Notes: generated by a model not told the origin, from the sequence alone. Positions 36,722-46,683 are shown, counted from the first letter of the stretch. The stretch: 64,000 nucleotides of DNA from Aestuariibaculum marinum (GCF_014596975.1 NZ_JACVXD010000001.1:492928-556927); one strand, 5' to 3'. Numbers and translations: made by a program.

Positions 36722-37049
36722 TCTGATGGTATACTACTTTATATTATGGTTTGTTTTAATAAATGTTTATAACACACTTATTGATTTTATCGAAAGTAGT
36801 TTAAATGTTATTTAAAACAGAGGTACTATTGATTAAAAAAAGAGGGAAAATAGATTCAATTAAGCCCCAAACGGGTATTAAAGCAGCTAACAAAAAACAA
36901 TAAGCCCCTAAAAAACAACAATTTAAAACAAATATGGTATTATGTGAAATATTCTCAATTCTTACATTGTAAAATTGTTTTGTTGATAATTAAAAACTAT
37001 TATTTGTTATTATTTTATTAATTTTCACACATCAAACCCTACGAATGCC
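36722..37049. other. Divergent control region between GH88-like gene and HTCS
   Basis: This 328-bp AT-rich stretch has no ORF. It must hold divergent promoters for the PUL enzymes and for the HTCS gene. I see no TGAT-N4-ATCA site and no strong hairpin. Confidence 0.4.
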
Positions 37050-40000
37050 ATGAAAATAATAAAGAGTACATTTATAAAATTACTTATACTCTTCTGCTCA
37101 TTTTGCCATGCCCAAGATTTTTCTTTGATTGACAGTAAACAAGATTTAAAATTCGAGTATTTTAATGTTCAATCTGGCTTGTCTAATAATGCCATTACAG
37201 ATTTAGCAAAAGATTCTCTAGGTTACATTTGGGTATCTACTTTTGACGGACTTAATCGCTATAATGGAAATGAATTTTTTAGTTTTAAAAAGGAAACAGA
37301 CACTTTAAATACCATAAACTACAACTTTATTCATGAAATTAAAGTTAACTCAAAAAACGAACTCCTAATAGCAACCGGAGAAGGACTTAATATTTACGAT
37401 TCGAAAACAGAAAAATTTTCAATTTTCGATGAAACTAATGGACTATTTACAGAAAGCTTAAGCAGTCTAGAAGTAGGTAAACAAAATGAAATTATCATTA
37501 GTATCTACGGGAAAGGTTTAGAGTTTTTTAACCCTAATGAGCCAGAAAAAAACTTCCATTTAGAACATAACATACATTCAGAAAAAAGTTTATCCTCCAA
37601 CCATATCTCAAGCGTACTTTTAGATGACAACACTATTTGGGTAGGTACCTTCTTTGACGGACTCAACAAAGTGGACTACCAAACAAAAACAGTAGAACGT
37701 GTTTTTATAGGCGATGAAACCGACAAGAGTCTAAATAAAATTAATTGCTTAGTAAAAGACGAAAACGATAATTTATGGATAGGTACCAGAAACGGAATCG
37801 TTATTCTTACCAAAGATAATAAACGTATATACATTACCGAGGGACAGAGAAAACAAGGCTTAAGCGACAAAGAGGTTCTTGCCTTAGAACCAGATGGGAC
37901 AGGCAATATGTGGGTAGGCACGCAAAATGGAGGATTAAACATTATCAATCTAGACGCTTATTTAAAGCATCAAAATTATATAAAGTGGTACTTACCTAAC
38001 GAAAATGGTAACGATTTTCAAGGCCGGTGGATTTCTTCTATTTTGAGAGATAACGACAACAGTATGTGGGTAGGCACACATCACGGACTGTATTATATAA
38101 ATCCAAAAGAATCTGCCATAACTCATATTGAAAAGAAAGCAACCACCGCACCAATTTCAATAAATCACAACTACGTTAGAAGTATCTCTGAAAGCAAAAA
38201 TGGTAATCTTTTAATTGGTACCGATGGTGGTGGATTAAATATTTATGACTCGAAAACTGGAAAATACAGCTATATTAAACATCATAACAATAAGCCATCA
38301 AGCCTTTCTAATAATTATGTTTACGATGTATTGGAAGACAGTAAAAACCGCATTTGGGTTGCCACATACAGAGGCGGATTAAATAGAATGACTTCGGCTT
38401 CAGGCGATTTTAAAAAATATCTTCAAGGTTCTATAGACAACGGATATAAGGTGAATGTGATTTTTGAAGATAAACAAAACAAAATATGGGTGGGTACAAA
38501 TCGTGGTGGTCTCTATAAATATAACGAAAACACAGACGATTTTATATACATTACTACTCTAGGCACAATGGATATTCGCGATATATGCGAAGACGACCTT
38601 GGTAATTTATGGATGGCAACTTATGGTAATGGTGTTGTTAAATATATGCCGGACTCCGAAACCTATTTGCAGTTTAGTATGGCAAGAACAACAGGAATTG
38701 AAAGTAATATTATGTACGCTATTCAACCGTTACCCAATAATTTATATTTAATAGGAACAGGTTATGGTGGCCTTCTAAAACTTGACCCGATCGCAAACAA
38801 AGCAAAAGCTTTTACTACAAAACATGGATTAAGTAACAACACTGTAAATTGTATAGTGTACAATAATGAAAATGATATCTGGTTAGGTACTTTAAGAGGT
38901 TTAAGTCATTTTAACAACACAACCGAAACAATTACAAACCTTAATTATCTAGATGACATTCCGCTAACAAGTTTTAATGTTGGTGCTGCCTACTCTTCGA
39001 CAGATGGTCTACTCTATTTTGGAAGTAACGACGGACTTTATAAAATTAATCCTGCAAAAGTATTTGCTGCAAATCAAGATTACCAATTAATTTTCGAAAC
39101 CTTAAAAGTTTTTAATAATAAAGTAAAAGTATCTCCTAATAATCCCAAAAGCATACTTACCAAAGCCTTACCTTATGTAGACCACGTAAATCTAAATTAT
39201 AACCAAACTTTGATTACTATTAATTTTAGTGTCTTAAAATACCCCAATGCCCAAAACATCGATTACTCTTATATTATAGAAGGCTACCAAGACCAATGGG
39301 TAAATATTAATCAAAGTAATACCATAAATATAAGTAACCTACCTCCTGGAGGTTATAATTTAATTGTAAAAGGAACTATAAATCCGCAAACTACAATTAG
39401 TAATAGTCTTAAAATAACAATTAGCCCACCATTCTGGAAAACACCACCGGCTTATTTATTATACACTTTAGTACTTGCAACGTGTATCTGGCTTGGTTTA
39501 AGATATTATAGTGAACGTATTAAATTAAAGAACTCCCTAATTTTCGAAAAAAAACAAAGACAATTAGAAAACGACCTTAATTTTGAACGGGCAAGATTCT
39601 TCACCAGTTTTTCACATGAATTAAAGACTCCTTTAAGTTTAATAATTGCACCTATAGAAAATCTTATTGAAAAAATTGATAAGAAAAAACAAAAAGAACA
39701 ATTACAATTGGTACTCAAAAATTCTAAATATCTCTTAAAAAATATACAGAAACTATTAGAATTTAGAAAAACAGAAATTGGATTAAATAAGCTTGCTATA
39801 GAAAAAGTAAATCTCTCTGAACACATTGCTCAAATGATGCTTAGTTATAAAGCACTTGCTAAATCTCGAAACGTCCATTTAAAAATTCAAAATACAGAAA
39901 ACGACATTTTTATCTGGTGTGATATCGAAAAAATTGAAATTATATTACATAACCTCCTCTCTAACGCTTTTAAATACACTCCAAAAGAAGGTACGATATC

Positions 40001-41165
40001 AATAACTATCAATAAGACGAATAATCAATTAAACATTGCTGTTACAGACACAGGAAAAGGCATTTCAAAACAAGATCTACCACATATATTCGATTGGTAT
40101 TTTCAGTCAAAATCATCAAAAGGAAAAACAGGTTCTGGTATTGGTTTAGCCTTATCAAAAATATTTGCAGAACTTCACTTAGGTACACTTTCCGTAGAAA
40201 GCAACAAAAATAAAGGCTCTAAATTTAGGTTACAATTACCTACGGATGCTTTTAATGAGTCTACAAACCAAAACAATTCAAATTCACAAATAACACCTGA
40301 AATTAAAATAGACCAAGAGCTATCTCCCAAAATCTGGGCATACCAAGAGAATGCTTTAGAAACCAGCGACCTTAAAACCAAAATAAATGAAGATAAAGGG
40401 CGTAAACTCATCCTTATAGTAGATGATAATATCGACATATTAACCTTTTTATCCTCGTTATTAGAAGAAGACTACGATTTAATATTCGCAGAGAATGGAA
40501 GTGATGGTATTTCTAAGGCTATTAAATATGTTCCCGATTTAGTATTAAGCGATGTTATGATGCCTCTCAAAGATGGCTTCGATTTATGTAAAACACTCAA
40601 AAAGGAACAAACCACATCGCATATCCCAATCATACTACTTACCGCTGCAGCCAATCCCGAAAAAATAAACGAAGGCTATACAGAAGGCGCAGACGATTAT
40701 GTTACAAAACCATTTCATCCTAAACTTTTAAAAACAAGAATTAAAAACCTAATTCAAACACGGTTAGAACTTAAAGCTTACTTTGACAATAAGGAAAAAG
40801 AATCAACTCAATTTGTCGAAACTCATAAAACGTTGTTAGATAATGAAAAAGCATTTTTAAAAGAATTTTATACCATTATAGAACAGCAAATTGCAGAACA
40901 AAATACCAACGTAGATATAATTTGCGAAAAACTAGGCATGAGCAAAACATCGCTTTACAGAAAAATAAAAGCCTTAACCGGAAAAACTATTAACGAATTG
41001 ACCCGCAAGGCAAGACTAGATAAAGCCGTTAAATTAATTAAATACGACAATCTAACGGTTTCGGAAGCCTCATTCGAAGTCGGTTTTAACAGCGTTAAAT
41101 ATTTCAGAAAATTATTTAAAGAAGAATATGGTAAGCTCCCTTCTGAATTAAAAAATGATCTTTAA
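37050..41165 (+). CDS. Hybrid two-component system (HTCS) PUL regulator
   Basis: 1371 residues, full-length HTCS. Signal peptide (to CHAQ, residue 24); periplasmic two-propeller sensor of Reg_prop repeats (about 30-690; many IWVGT/MWVGT units) and a Y_Y_Y domain; membrane helix (about 800-822); HisKA (H856 in FSHELKTPLSL); HATPase (NLLSNAFKYTPKEG, DTGKGIS, GSGIGLALS); receiver (D1168 in LVLSDVMMP); AraC-type DNA-binding tail (about 1265-1371). It binds a PUL-derived oligosaccharide in the periplasm and activates the adjoining PUL. It is divergent from the GH88-like gene. Confidence 0.95.
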   Translation: MKIIKSTFIKLLILFCSFCHAQDFSLIDSKQDLKFEYFNVQSGLSNNAITDLAKDSLGYIWVSTFDGLNRYNGNEFFSFKKETDTLNTINYNFIHEIKVNSKNELLIATGEGLNIYDSKTEKFSIFDETNGLFTESLSSLEVGKQNEIIISIYGKGLEFFNPNEPEKNFHLEHNIHSEKSLSSNHISSVLLDDNTIWVGTFFDGLNKVDYQTKTVERVFIGDETDKSLNKINCLVKDENDNLWIGTRNGIVILTKDNKRIYITEGQRKQGLSDKEVLALEPDGTGNMWVGTQNGGLNIINLDAYLKHQNYIKWYLPNENGNDFQGRWISSILRDNDNSMWVGTHHGLYYINPKESAITHIEKKATTAPISINHNYVRSISESKNGNLLIGTDGGGLNIYDSKTGKYSYIKHHNNKPSSLSNNYVYDVLEDSKNRIWVATYRGGLNRMTSASGDFKKYLQGSIDNGYKVNVIFEDKQNKIWVGTNRGGLYKYNENTDDFIYITTLGTMDIRDICEDDLGNLWMATYGNGVVKYMPDSETYLQFSMARTTGIESNIMYAIQPLPNNLYLIGTGYGGLLKLDPIANKAKAFTTKHGLSNNTVNCIVYNNENDIWLGTLRGLSHFNNTTETITNLNYLDDIPLTSFNVGAAYSSTDGLLYFGSNDGLYKINPAKVFAANQDYQLIFETLKVFNNKVKVSPNNPKSILTKALPYVDHVNLNYNQTLITINFSVLKYPNAQNIDYSYIIEGYQDQWVNINQSNTINISNLPPGGYNLIVKGTINPQTTISNSLKITISPPFWKTPPAYLLYTLVLATCIWLGLRYYSERIKLKNSLIFEKKQRQLENDLNFERARFFTSFSHELKTPLSLIIAPIENLIEKIDKKKQKEQLQLVLKNSKYLLKNIQKLLEFRKTEIGLNKLAIEKVNLSEHIAQMMLSYKALAKSRNVHLKIQNTENDIFIWCDIEKIEIILHNLLSNAFKYTPKEGTISITINKTNNQLNIAVTDTGKGISKQDLPHIFDWYFQSKSSKGKTGSGIGLALSKIFAELHLGTLSVESNKNKGSKFRLQLPTDAFNESTNQNNSNSQITPEIKIDQELSPKIWAYQENALETSDLKTKINEDKGRKLILIVDDNIDILTFLSSLLEEDYDLIFAENGSDGISKAIKYVPDLVLSDVMMPLKDGFDLCKTLKKEQTTSHIPIILLTAAANPEKINEGYTEGADDYVTKPFHPKLLKTRIKNLIQTRLELKAYFDNKEKESTQFVETHKTLLDNEKAFLKEFYTIIEQQIAEQNTNVDIICEKLGMSKTSLYRKIKALTGKTINELTRKARLDKAVKLIKYDNLTVSEASFEVGFNSVKYFRKLFKEEYGKLPSELKNDL

Positions 41166-41319
41166 TAGATAGAACAGAAACCGAGAGTCATAAACAGCGG
41201 ACATAATAATCCAGTCTAATTCATAACATAAATCATTACTGAATAAAGATTTACCAAAAAATTCAGCTATGCTCAATATTTTCCGCTACTAATGGTTTAA
41301 CATTTCCGTTTTTTGCATA

Positions 41320-41892
41320 CTACTTCATAATGAATCTGGTTAACTTATTATCGGTTGGATATTTTCTAAACGTAGTCAAATTATTAAAAACCAAAGCGAC
41401 AATAAACAATATTAATACACCCGACAAAACAGGAGAAAGTACATAAAAATACCCTAAAGATTTTATTTTTTCCGTTCCAATTATTGCTATCAAAGCGGTT
41501 GCCCCTCCTGGTGGATGCAAGGTTTTAGTAACCTGCATTAAAACAATTGACAATGAAACAGCTAAAGGCGCTGTAATCCAAATAATTTCTGGTAGTATTT
41601 TATAAATTGTAACTCCAATTATTGCAGAAATTAAGTGTCCTCCAATTAAATTTCTAGGTTGAGATAAAGGACTTTGAATTGCTCCAAAAATCAAAACACT
41701 TGTCGCACCAAACGAACCAATTAAAAAAACATTTTCTTCCTTAGATAAGTAAAACGATTGAATAAAAGCAATAATCCCTATACCAATAAAAGCCCCAATA
41801 AAAGACCAAAAATTTTCAGTATAATCAACAAGGGTTTCTCTGTATAAAATATATTTCGAGACTCTAATGCTTCTTTTTACTTTCTTCTTCAT
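41320..41892 (-). CDS. HPP-family membrane protein, putative nitrite transporter
   Basis: 190 residues with four to five membrane helices and the family's HPP motif (TLHPPGGATALIAI). HPP proteins of cyanobacteria and chloroplasts move nitrite across membranes. Here the gene is divergent from nirK, with about 200 bp between, so nitrite import is a good guess. N-terminal residues are very basic (KKKVKRSIRVSK). No TGAT-N4-ATCA site lies on its side. Confidence 0.75.
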   Translation of the reverse strand: MKKKVKRSIRVSKYILYRETLVDYTENFWSFIGAFIGIGIIAFIQSFYLSKEENVFLIGSFGATSVLIFGAIQSPLSQPRNLIGGHLISAIIGVTIYKILPEIIWITAPLAVSLSIVLMQVTKTLHPPGGATALIAIIGTEKIKSLGYFYVLSPVLSGVLILFIVALVFNNLTTFRKYPTDNKLTRFIMK

Positions 41893-42014
41893 AAAATTTA
41901 ATATCGGCTTTTCACATGATTTTTAAATCGTGCAAAAGTACAAATCTTAATTTCTTTAAAGTTTAGTTTTTTAAGAATCTTAATTTCATTTCTTTAACCA
42001 TAGACAAAACAATT

Positions 42015-42030
42015 AAGACAAATTTATCCT
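42015..42030. promoter_or_regulatory. NsrR-type operator candidate upstream of nirK
   Basis: AAGACAAATTTATCCT, an imperfect palindrome. Its complement AGGATAAATTTGTCTT is nearly identical to the site at 49787-49802 in front of qNOR. It lies just upstream of the Crp/FNR-like site. Confidence 0.55.
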
Positions 42031-42035
42031 AATTA

Positions 42036-42078
42036 TGATAAATATCATATTTTAAAGCTTTTGTATCTTATAGATTTG
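42036..42078 (+). promoter_or_regulatory. Crp/FNR-like operator plus -7 box, nirK operon
   Basis: TGATAAATATCA (42036-42047) is followed after exactly 23 bp by a perfect TAnnTTTG box, TAGATTTG (42071-42078). The nirK start is at 42099. This is the best-matching copy of the shared promoter. Confidence 0.82.
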
Positions 42079-42098
42079 AAAAACAAAAATCAATTAAT

Positions 42099-43541
42099 AT
42101 GAAAAATCAACTAAACTATTTGCTATTATTTATTTCGTTGTTATTGATTAGTTGTTTCAATAATCAAGAAAAAAATTACGAAAACACTTCTGAAATCCCA
42201 GTTAGTAGAGAAATGACGGCAGAGTTAACATCGCCTCCAAATGTCCCCACCCCTGTTGGAAGAAGAAAAGCTAAAAAGCTAATTGTAAAGATGGAAATTC
42301 TTGAAAAAGAAGGAGAAATGACTGATGGCGTAAGATACGTGTATTGGACCTTTGGAGGTACGGTACCAGGAAGTTTTATAAGAACCCGAATTGGAGATGA
42401 GGTCGAATTTCATTTACAAAACCACCCCGATAACAAATTACCTCATAATATCGACCTACATGCTGTGACTGGTCCTGGAGGCGGTGCTGAATCTTCATTT
42501 GTTGCTCCGGGTCATGAAAAAGTATTTTCTTTTAAAACTTTAAACCCCGGATTGTATGTTTACCACTGCGCTACAGCTCCAGTTGGCATGCATATTGCAA
42601 ACGGTATGTATGGTTTAATTTTAGTTGAACCTGAAGGTGGTTTACCTATTGTTGATAAAGAATATTACATTATGCAAGGTGACTTTTACACTAAAGGCGC
42701 CAACGGTGAACGTGGATTACAACCTTTCGACATGCAAAAAGCAGTAGATGAAAAAGCCGATTATGTCGTATTTAATGGTAAAGTTGGCTCATTAACAGGC
42801 GACAATGCTATAACCGCAAAAGTTGGTGAAACCGTTCGACTTTTTGTCGGTAATGGTGGTCCAGGGTTGGTGTCATCTTTTCATGTTATTGGTGAAATTT
42901 TCGATAAGGTCCATATTGAAGGTGGTAACAAAATAAATGAAAACGTACAAACCACCCTAATACCTGCTGGAGGCGCAGCACTTGTTGAATTTAAAGTGGA
43001 TGTCCCTGGAACTTTTATTTTGGTAGACCACTCCATTTTTAGAGCCTTTAATAAAGGGGCTTTAGGTATGTTAAAAGTTGAAGGCGAAGAAGATAAAAAA
43101 ATATACTCAGGAGAAATTCGTGATGATATTTATTTACCTGAAGGTCCAGGTTTACAAGAAATGCCTACTACAAACGAAATTGTAGAATCAAAGATTCCTG
43201 CTAAAAATTTTGATGAACAAATGAAATTTGGAAAACAAGTTTATATGCAAACCTGCTTTGCTTGTCACCAATCTGAAGGACAAGGTGTCCCTAATGCCTT
43301 TCCTCCGTTGGCAAAATCGGATTATTTAAATGCCGATGTTAATCGTGCTATTGGTGTTGTTTTACATGGTTTAACAGGAGAAATCACTGTTAATGGTGAA
43401 AAATACAACAGTGTAATGACCCGACAAATGTTATCTTCTGAAGAAATAGCAAATGTGTTAACCTATGTTTACAATAGCTGGGGTAATTCTGAAAAAGTAA
43501 TAAACACAGACATGGTTGAAAAAGTAAAAAATAAAAAGTAA
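42099..43541 (+). CDS. nirK: Copper nitrite reductase fused to cytochrome c
   Basis: 480-residue lipoprotein (LLISC, C19) that reduces nitrite to NO in the periplasm or at the membrane. Two cupredoxin domains: type 1 Cu ligands H116, C157, H165 and M170; type 2 Cu ligands H121, H156 and H311 (VDHSIF); catalytic D119 and H262 (FHVIG). A C-terminal cytochrome c (about 372-480) has CFACH (386-390) and a likely axial Met near MTRQM. The fused heme can feed electrons straight to the type 1 copper. It is the first gene of nirK-nirV-sco, with 5- and 2-bp gaps. Confidence 0.95.
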   Translation: MKNQLNYLLLFISLLLISCFNNQEKNYENTSEIPVSREMTAELTSPPNVPTPVGRRKAKKLIVKMEILEKEGEMTDGVRYVYWTFGGTVPGSFIRTRIGDEVEFHLQNHPDNKLPHNIDLHAVTGPGGGAESSFVAPGHEKVFSFKTLNPGLYVYHCATAPVGMHIANGMYGLILVEPEGGLPIVDKEYYIMQGDFYTKGANGERGLQPFDMQKAVDEKADYVVFNGKVGSLTGDNAITAKVGETVRLFVGNGGPGLVSSFHVIGEIFDKVHIEGGNKINENVQTTLIPAGGAALVEFKVDVPGTFILVDHSIFRAFNKGALGMLKVEGEEDKKIYSGEIRDDIYLPEGPGLQEMPTTNEIVESKIPAKNFDEQMKFGKQVYMQTCFACHQSEGQGVPNAFPPLAKSDYLNADVNRAIGVVLHGLTGEITVNGEKYNSVMTRQMLSSEEIANVLTYVYNSWGNSEKVINTDMVEKVKNKK

Positions 43542-43546
43542 TCCCA

Positions 43547-44320
43547 ATGAAACACCGTACCTTCTATGTGCTAACAATCGCATTACTGTTTCATACCCTT
43601 GGTTTTTCGCAAACAGAAGGTATGGTGTTTATAAAAGGTAATCGTTACATTCCTCTTTATGGTCGCGATTCAACCGTTGTAGAGGTGAAAGATTTTGAAA
43701 TGGATATTTTCCCCGTCACTAATTCACAGTTTTTAGAATTTGTTAAACAATATCCAAAATGGCAAAAATCTAATGCTTTAAAATTATTTACCGATAAGAG
43801 CTATCTTTCCAATTGGGAAAATGACTTTGAACTTAAATCTTCCGAAAAACCAGACAGCCCCGTAACGTATGTATCCTGGTTTGCGGCCAAAGCCTATTGC
43901 GAATGCCAAGGAAAACGTTTACCCACCGTTGATGAATGGGAATATGTTGCCATGGCTGATGAAAACACACGTGATGCCCGAATAAAACCGGACTACAACA
44001 AGCAAATTTTAGCCTGGTACGAAGCCCCGAGAACCAACGAAAACAGTATAGGACAACTCCCTAAAAACATCTGGGGTATTTATGATTTACACGGTTTAGT
44101 TTGGGAGTGGACACTCGATTTCAATTCGGTATTGATTACCGGAGAATCACGAAAAGATGTCGATAAAGACAGTAATTTGTTTTGCGGAAGTGCCGCGGTT
44201 AATGCCACCGATTTAATGAACTATGCCGCCTTTATGCGCTATGCCATTCGGGGAAGTTTAAAAGCAAAATATTCCATAAAAAATCTGGGATTTAGATGTG
44301 TTAAAGACATAAACAAATAA
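43547..44320 (+). CDS. nirV: NirV-like formylglycine-generating-enzyme-fold protein
   Basis: 257 residues; Sec signal (to GFSQ, about residue 22). It has the FGE-sulfatase (SUMF1) fold: EMDIFPVTNSQFLEFV, PVTYVSWFAAKAYCECQGKRLPT read over two segments, DLHGLVWEWTLDF and NLGFRCVKD. Such genes next to nirK are called nirV in denitrifiers; the role in NirK maturation or electron transfer is unproved. Co-transcribed with nirK and sco. Confidence 0.85.
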   Translation: MKHRTFYVLTIALLFHTLGFSQTEGMVFIKGNRYIPLYGRDSTVVEVKDFEMDIFPVTNSQFLEFVKQYPKWQKSNALKLFTDKSYLSNWENDFELKSSEKPDSPVTYVSWFAAKAYCECQGKRLPTVDEWEYVAMADENTRDARIKPDYNKQILAWYEAPRTNENSIGQLPKNIWGIYDLHGLVWEWTLDFNSVLITGESRKDVDKDSNLFCGSAAVNATDLMNYAAFMRYAIRGSLKAKYSIKNLGFRCVKDINK

Positions 44321-44322
44321 TC

Positions 44323-45033
44323 ATGAAACCTCTAAAGTTAAATATAATTCTAGTATTACTCGCACTCACTTTTAGTGCCTGTAACTCTAAAAAAAACAAT
44401 CAGGAAACTGTGCTTTACCAATGCCCTATGCATTGTGAAAGTGATAAAACTTATACAGATGCAGGACATTGCCCCATATGTAAAATGGATTTACAATCGT
44501 TGGAACCAAGTACTTCAAAAACTGAAAACACGCACAGTATTCCAGAAGAATCTATTTTCAATTTAACGTCTGATTGGAACACCGAAGAGGGTGAACAAAT
44601 TCAGTTAAGGGACTTAAAAGGAAAAACCCTGGTTATGGTGATGATTTACACCTCATGTAAAGCTGCCTGCCCACGTTTGGTGGCCGATATGCATAATATT
44701 GAGGCTAAAATTCCGGATGACAAAATGGATCAGCTTAACTTTGCGTTAATCAGTATCGATCCTGAAACAGATACGCCAGAGCGCCTGAAAGCCTTTGCGA
44801 TTGAAAATTATATGGATGAACCACAATGGACGTTCCTTCAAGGTACTGAATCCGGTGTTCGCGAATTCGCAAATGTGCTGGCGGTTAAATACAAACAAAT
44901 TTCGCCAATAGATTTTTCGCATTCAAACATTATAAGTGTTTTTAATTCGCAAGGAGAACTCATACATCAACAGGAAGGTTTGGGCGTAGATAATAAAGAA
45001 ACCGTAGCCTCCATTTTAAAACAATTAAAATAA
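44323..45033 (+). CDS. Sco/SenC copper chaperone with N-terminal metal-binding motif
   Basis: 236-residue lipoprotein (FSAC, C20). A short heavy-metal-binding domain (YQCPMHC at 32-38, CPICKMDL at 50-57) precedes a Sco-type thioredoxin fold, with Cu ligands C112 and C116 (SCKAACP) and the His in DFSHSN. It probably loads Cu into NirK; this fusion of a metal-binding knob with Sco recurs in Bacteroidota. Third gene of the nirK operon. Confidence 0.88.
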   Translation: MKPLKLNIILVLLALTFSACNSKKNNQETVLYQCPMHCESDKTYTDAGHCPICKMDLQSLEPSTSKTENTHSIPEESIFNLTSDWNTEEGEQIQLRDLKGKTLVMVMIYTSCKAACPRLVADMHNIEAKIPDDKMDQLNFALISIDPETDTPERLKAFAIENYMDEPQWTFLQGTESGVREFANVLAVKYKQISPIDFSHSNIISVFNSQGELIHQQEGLGVDNKETVASILKQLK

Positions 45034-45044
45034 CATCCCAATAA

Positions 45045-45499
45045 TTATTTCCAAAATTCATCACTCAGATTATCTTCAAAAGGGTCTGACTGATGAATTT
45101 TTTCTATTTCTAAAAACTGACTTTCGGTAGCGACTTCTTGAATTTTAGGAAACAAAACCCGTTCTTCAAATCTAATGTGGTTATCTAAAGTTTCGGCTAT
45201 AACACTTAGAGTCTTACCATCTACAGCTGTATTTTCAAATAAATCACTTATTGTTACATGATCGTTTAATGCTTGCTTTATCAACTCATTACTCTCTTCA
45301 AGAATGGTAAAAACATATAATTCTTCCATTTTAAAATGAGGTATTAAATGTGTCTTGTAAAACCAATTGGCATATTGGTAAATTCGTTTTGGTTCGATAT
45401 TTTTTTAAAACCTGTTCTTATTTTCCAAGTTAATAATAAACCATAATGATGTTCTCTGCTGAGTGGCTGTAAGGCTTTATGTCTTTTTAATGGTTTCAT
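45045..45499 (-). pseudogene. Hemerythrin-like protein split by a frameshift
   Basis: The intact reading is MKPLKRHKALQPLSREHHYG.. then, after a one-base shift, NIEPKRIYQYANWFYKTHLI, then PHFKMEELYVF to the stop at 45045. Only the second part forms an open frame of its own (45329-45045, 94 residues). The break falls in a run of seven A (minus strand, GGTTTTAAAAAAATATCG); eight would restore a 150-residue hemerythrin-like protein with HH in REHHYG and later H and E ligands (HIRFEERVLF). The start overlaps the stop of the upstream gene (ATGA), so coupling was likely. Sequencing error at the homopolymer is possible. Confidence 0.8.
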
Positions 45500-46683
45500 T
45501 GATTTATATTTTTTTGATTTACAAAATTTAATAAGATAAATAAAATACCTAAAGGCAATAACACACTGAATAAAAACAAGATTAAATAATAGTTTGAAAT
45601 TAAACCTACACCAAGATAAAATCTAATGCCTTGAACTAATAAAATTACTTCTGTAAGTACAAATCCTGAAAGAAAACTATACAGACCTAATTTTAATGAC
45701 ACTGTGGGTTTCTGATCACTGTATAGAAACGCAAAAAGAAAACCTGTAATCACTCCCAGCATCACTAAATGAATAAAACCGATAACTAAGTTACGATGCA
45801 TAAAAACTGCTTCGGAAAATTCAGGAATTAGAGTTACACCTTGTAAAAGTATTTTCAGTACCAAACAAAAGACACTAAAATAATACAAGGTAACGATGAG
45901 TATAGATTGTGTTTTTAAGGATTTTTTCAACTCAAATCTTATTAGTTTTAAAAACAAAGCCAACGTTAATAATTTCAGTATAACCCCTAATACATTTATA
46001 TAAATTAAGATTGAATGCGGAGCAAACCATTGCACGGGCAAGGCAAAAGTAAGCACGGTTGATACGACTAATAATTTAAAAAAGTTTTTAAACCGTCTGG
46101 AATCTTCAATCTTTAAAATATGGAAGAACAGCGCCAGAACAGCAATTAAAAACCAACCGTTAAATTGAAAGTGTAAAAAGAACTGAATGGCAATTTGGTA
46201 AAAAGCCGAAGCCTGACCTAACAACCCCACAGCTGGCCCCAAACACCACACACCTATAGTTGATATCAGCATAAATAATAACGAGGTTTTCAAAATTAAA
46301 CCAACAGCTTTAGAAGTTGTTTTATGATGCTTCCATACCAAATACACAAAGTAATATGAACAAAAAATATGTAGTGTTGAAAACGTAATGGAAATAGGGG
46401 CATATCCCTGAAATGGAAAACTAAACATCATTCCGATAACTGCGATTTCAGTTAGCCAGAATAATTTATTATAAATCGGTTTTTTATCAGGGATGAAAAA
46501 ATGAACAATGAAGACATAAAGCATTAAATACACCCAGCCCAACATGGCCACATGAGAATGGGCGTGTGTTAAAAACCGATAATTTAATCCGATGGGTTCT
46601 AAAAAAGAAAAACGAAGTGCCAACCCCATTAAGGCGGCTATTAAAAAATTCATCAGACAAACAACAATTAGTTTTTTGGGCAT
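45496..46683 (-). CDS. Orphan heme-copper-oxidase-like membrane protein
   Basis: 395 residues with about 12 membrane helices and little soluble sequence. Conserved-looking histidines fall in HAHSHVAMLGWVY, LHIFCSYYF, FFLHFQFNGWF and HRNLVIGFIHLVMLG, which recall the heme-ligand helices of cbb3/NOR-type oxidase subunit I, though the protein is about 100 residues shorter. Bacteroidota homologues sit near nitric oxide genes and are left unnamed or called NnrS-like. Here it lies between the ric gene and the split hemerythrin. A role in NO response is likely; a catalytic function is unproved. Confidence 0.6.
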   Translation of the reverse strand: MPKKLIVVCLMNFLIAALMGLALRFSFLEPIGLNYRFLTHAHSHVAMLGWVYLMLYVFIVHFFIPDKKPIYNKLFWLTEIAVIGMMFSFPFQGYAPISITFSTLHIFCSYYFVYLVWKHHKTTSKAVGLILKTSLLFMLISTIGVWCLGPAVGLLGQASAFYQIAIQFFLHFQFNGWFLIAVLALFFHILKIEDSRRFKNFFKLLVVSTVLTFALPVQWFAPHSILIYINVLGVILKLLTLALFLKLIRFELKKSLKTQSILIVTLYYFSVFCLVLKILLQGVTLIPEFSEAVFMHRNLVIGFIHLVMLGVITGFLFAFLYSDQKPTVSLKLGLYSFLSGFVLTEVILLVQGIRFYLGVGLISNYYLILFLFSVLLPLGILFILLNFVNQKNINQ

